44,193 nt of DNA from Symmetrospora coprosmae (Eukaryota > Basidiomycota > Cystobasidiomycetes > Symmetrosporaceae): NCBI GenBank assembly GCA_008802785.1, contig VUYT01000060.1, positions 1 through 44,193 of the forward strand. Reading direction: 5' to 3'. Under the pieces are notes generated by a model. That model saw only the letters and a program-made list of their open reading frames with translations. It had not been told where the DNA came from and ran no database searches. The number at the start of each line of letters is the position of its first letter. The first letter of the stretch is position 1. The translations under genes and the position numbers were made by a program. Shown here piece by piece: positions 41,618 through 44,193 of the stretch.

Positions 41618-43817
41618 TCACATGCCGTACCAAGCCTTGTGCAATGCGGTCACCTCCATCTGCTTCGCTAGCGGCTTGTTCACACTGTGCGCCCCGCCCC
41701 TCGCACGTTCCTGACCAGCAGACGGCTCTGGCATCTGCTTCGGCGCGACCCGCGCGCCTGCAGACAGGAGCGGCATGCTCTGATTCTTCCTGAGCATGAC
41801 GACCGGCCTCGGCGAGATCACCTTGGTCCCGTCAGCTCCAAAGAAGGGATAGTCGTGCGTGACGGCGCGCTCGGCCGACACGCCCTCGTTGGATATGTGA
41901 AGGCTGAACGGCAGGGGCTGAGGCGGAGGGCCGGGCGAGCGGGCGTACGCGAGCCGCTCAAAGCGCTCGTCGGGCAGCGCGGTGCTGCGGGGCGGGCGCG
42001 CGTCTGGCGAGTCTCGAGCACGGGGCTGGCCGCTGTTGCCTGCACCAACGAGACGAGAGAGTAGCGTCGGGGTGCTCGAGCGCGAGGTCGAGGCAGACGT
42101 GGTGCCGCCGTGCGTGAAATTGCGGTGCGTATCAGCCTGAGCGGCGTGGAGTATCTTAAGACTAAGATCAGGCGTGGACAGCTGCGGGAGCAAGCAAGGG
42201 CGGTCTGAAGGAATCGAGTCGGGATGTGGGAAGCCAGGGGTCAGGAGAAGGTGCCGCGAGGATGAGGACCATCGTGACGGCACAGGCAGAGGCGAGAGGT
42301 CAATGTCGAGGTTCCGAGACGTGCCAAAGTGCTCATCGAGGTGCTCGATGAAGCGGGATGAGGTGGTCGAGCGGATGCTGCTGTCTGAGAATGCGGGAGC
42401 TGGAGCTTGGCTGAAGGACCGGGCACATAGATCTTCCTCTTGCGTGAGTGATGGACGAGTAGGGCCGGCGTGCGAGGCAGCCGGACGATCAGGAGCGTCG
42501 AGGAGGTCGCCGAAAGGTCCCGCCGCCACGGTGGTGAGGTAGACGTTCGTGTCAACCACCAAGGCCGATGGTCGGGCGCTCATCGAAGGCGCCACAGCTG
42601 CAGGATGCACCATCTCCGCTGGGCTCGTGGCTGCTCGCGAAAACGAGGGCGGAAGGGGCGCTCGCTGCCTGTTGTACGATTCGCTGATGACCTGAATCGA
42701 CATTTTCGCCCTCTTGCTCTGGCTTGAGCCTGCGCTGTCCATCCTCCCGCCCCTGCTGAGCGGAGGCATGGGCAGTCCTGCTCCGCGGCCGACGCTGCTG
42801 CTCCGTCGGCGGTGGCGATGGCGGGCTGCGAGATGCCGTTTCTTCGGTGACGAGGCGGGCGCGGACGAGCCCGAGTTGGTTTTGGACACGCAGCTCTCCG
42901 TAACGATGGTGTCGTCGCTGTCGAATGAGACTCGCTCGAGCGGCCCTTGGGCGGCTGCGGCTGAGACGGACCCTGTTGCGGGGGAGAGATAGGCGCTCGA
43001 GGGCACGTACGACGAGGGCGCAGTCGAGACGGGTGAGCTGGAGAAGGACCATGTACTGTCGTTGTGGTTGCCGTTGCCGTGGCTGCCCGTGCTGCTAATG
43101 GGCGAGATTGGGGCGAGCGAGGTGGGCGAGCGCGGGAAGTAGTCGCTTACGGAGGTGACCGAGCGCGAGGGGGTGTGCGAGCGGGTGGACGAGGTGGACG
43201 TTGCTGTGGACGAGCTCTTGCTGTGCTGCTTGGTGTAGACTGGCGAGGGGCACACGCGGGCGACTGAAAGGGTCAGGGCGGCGTCATCGTGTCAGCTTCT
43301 TCGTGCTTGACCAGACCCGCTTCTCAGGCTTCAGGCTCCCCCTACAGGGATCCTCTGCCACCTCTTTCGAGCAGCAGCTGAGCAGCGGAGTCGAGACGTT
43401 CTTCTTGTTGACATTTTCCGCGCTAGCTACCCTGTTGGCCGAGGCGCCCCTCGAGAGGGCCCGCAGGAAGCGCGGTGCCGTTGGGGGAGCGGGGAGGCCA
43501 ATGTTGTTGAGAGCGAGTCCGATGCTGCTCATGTTGAGGGCCATGAAGGAGGAGCGTGCGCTTGTGCTGCCTTCAGGCAGACTTGGTGCTTCAGATGGTG
43601 TTGTCGCCTGTGCGTACGGGTCGCCTCCGCTTTCGGAGAGCGTGCTGCCTGTGCTGCCGGGCTTGCCGTGGACAGGGAGGCCTGCAAATAGCAATAACGG
43701 AGAGCCAGCCTCGTTATTGTCGCTGTTGTTGATGCTGTCTGGCGTGAGCGAGCCAGGCGCAGTCGATGCTGCCTTTTGGTGGGCCCTCCTGGAGAAGAAG
43801 TCTCGAAGAGAGTGCAT
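41618..43817 (-). CDS. Ser/Pro/Arg-rich disordered protein, function unknown
   Basis: Minus-strand exons 43817-43346 and 43263-41618 (phase 1 junction, FARVCPSPVY across it) give 705 residues. The start MHSLRDFFSRRAHQKA is the ATG nearest the gene body; upstream in-frame sequence looks like leader. The intron donor is GTAGGG and the acceptor ..ctttcag; the longer open frame before it ends soon after, supporting the splice. The protein is mostly Ser/Thr-rich disorder with basic patches (KKRHLAARHRHRRRSSS, SKRAKMSIQV). A few hydrophobic segments look ordered: SALVVDTNVYLTTVAAGPFG, RFIEHLDEHFGTSRNLDIDL and the end KQMEVTALHKAWYGM. No domain recognised; a signalling or cytoskeletal regulator is only a guess. 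Confidence 0.75.
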
Positions 43818-44193
43818 GTTTTTGTTACTGTGGTGGAGAGAGAAGGTGGGACGCAATTGACTGATCTGGACTGCGGTGTTGAGAGGAAGATGAGTGATGA
43901 GAGCGGAGGAGAGAGGCGATGGATCGATGGGAGAGAAGGAAAGCAGACTGACGGGGGAAGCTTCTCCGATGACCGCAGTGACGCCACCTCCGCGCATGTG
44001 CCTGTGCCTGTGCCCTCGACAGGGGGTGCGGGTGACATTGTCGGGCGGCATGAGGATCCCCGCGAGCCAAACCTCCGTCAGTCTCACGTGGACGGAGGAA
44101 GGAAAGCGGAGGCGGAGGTTGAAGCGGAGAAGCTCCCGGTGGTTCCGACGCCCAAACAGAGTGGCGAGGGGAGGAGGGAGGGAGGGAGGGAGG
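43818..44193. promoter_or_regulatory. Upstream region of the Ser-rich protein gene
   Basis: The 5' leader and promoter of the preceding minus-strand gene, reaching the window edge. GA-rich stretches (43885-43945) and the terminal GGGA repeat (44168-44193) mean C/T-rich sequence on the transcribed strand. No further gene supported. Confidence 0.45.
44168..44193. repeat. (GGGA)n repeat at the right edge
   Basis: Six GGGA/GGA units running off the window, in the upstream region of the Ser-rich protein gene. Confidence 0.85.

Noticed and set aside
43284-43345. Continuation of exon 1 of the Ser-rich gene to a stop (KRVWSSTKKLTR)
   Set aside because: A separate short gene would leave the long downstream frame without an ATG near its start; the GTAGGG donor at 43345 joins both in phase.

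Overview
The window looks like an ordinary chromosomal segment of a GC-rich, intron-rich fungus. The genes are densely packed on both strands, carry short GT-AG introns (mostly about 60-180 nt), and all recognisable products are eukaryotic housekeeping proteins. Gene content, long low-complexity N-termini and several very short exons point to a basidiomycete, possibly Ustilaginomycotina; that placement is inference. I saw no CRISPR, operon, bacterial gene, convincing tRNA/rRNA or intact mobile element. Nineteen spliced or intronless gene models are proposed, and the splice phases were checked by hand for each. One further gene (28139-29294) and a left-edge fragment remain unresolved.

Layout. 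1-2320: no firm gene; an unidentified open frame runs off the left edge. 2321-4554 (+): UTP7, ribosomal small-subunit processome. 4701-6633 (-): DUF1295 steroid-reductase-like membrane protein, with a 6-nt microexon. 6990-8922 (-): TMEM41/VTT-domain membrane protein. 9216-13097 (+): UBA1, ubiquitin E1, 11 exons. 13436-15296 (-): ARP1, the dynactin actin-related protein, first exon unresolved. 15661-16658 (+): cysteine-rich two-span membrane protein. 17152-19142 (+): acidic disordered protein. 19290-20267 (+): BMT2, 25S rRNA methyltransferase. 20417-21570 (+): RWD/DUF1115 protein. 21887-24794 (-): dual-specificity phosphatase. 26115-27912 (+): orphan protein with a signal peptide and seven predicted membrane spans. 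28139-29294 (-): unresolved gene. 29598-31465 (+): cold-shock-domain RNA-binding protein. 32574-34603 (+): disordered protein. 34770-36681 (-): OST1/ribophorin I. 36875-37445 (-): FAM32A-like protein. 37812-38894 and 39374-40402 (-): two F-box-like paralogues. 40403-41617: relics of at least one more paralogue. 41618-43817 (-): Ser-rich disordered protein. 43818-44193: upstream region ending in a GGGA repeat.

How the genes fit together. Two genes serve ribosome biogenesis (UTP7, BMT2). Others serve ubiquitination (UBA1, and possibly the F-box-like proteins), dynein transport (ARP1), ER N-glycosylation (OST1) and ER lipid/membrane biology (VTT and DUF1295 proteins). This is a housekeeping neighbourhood, not a dedicated pathway cluster. 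The only locally expanding and decaying part is the F-box-like tandem family at 37.8-41.0 kb. The most interesting items are the very short coding exons, the phosphatase with a domain split by a long insertion, the orphan seven-span protein, the cysteine-rich membrane protein and the F-box relics. I did not find a convincing new multi-gene system.
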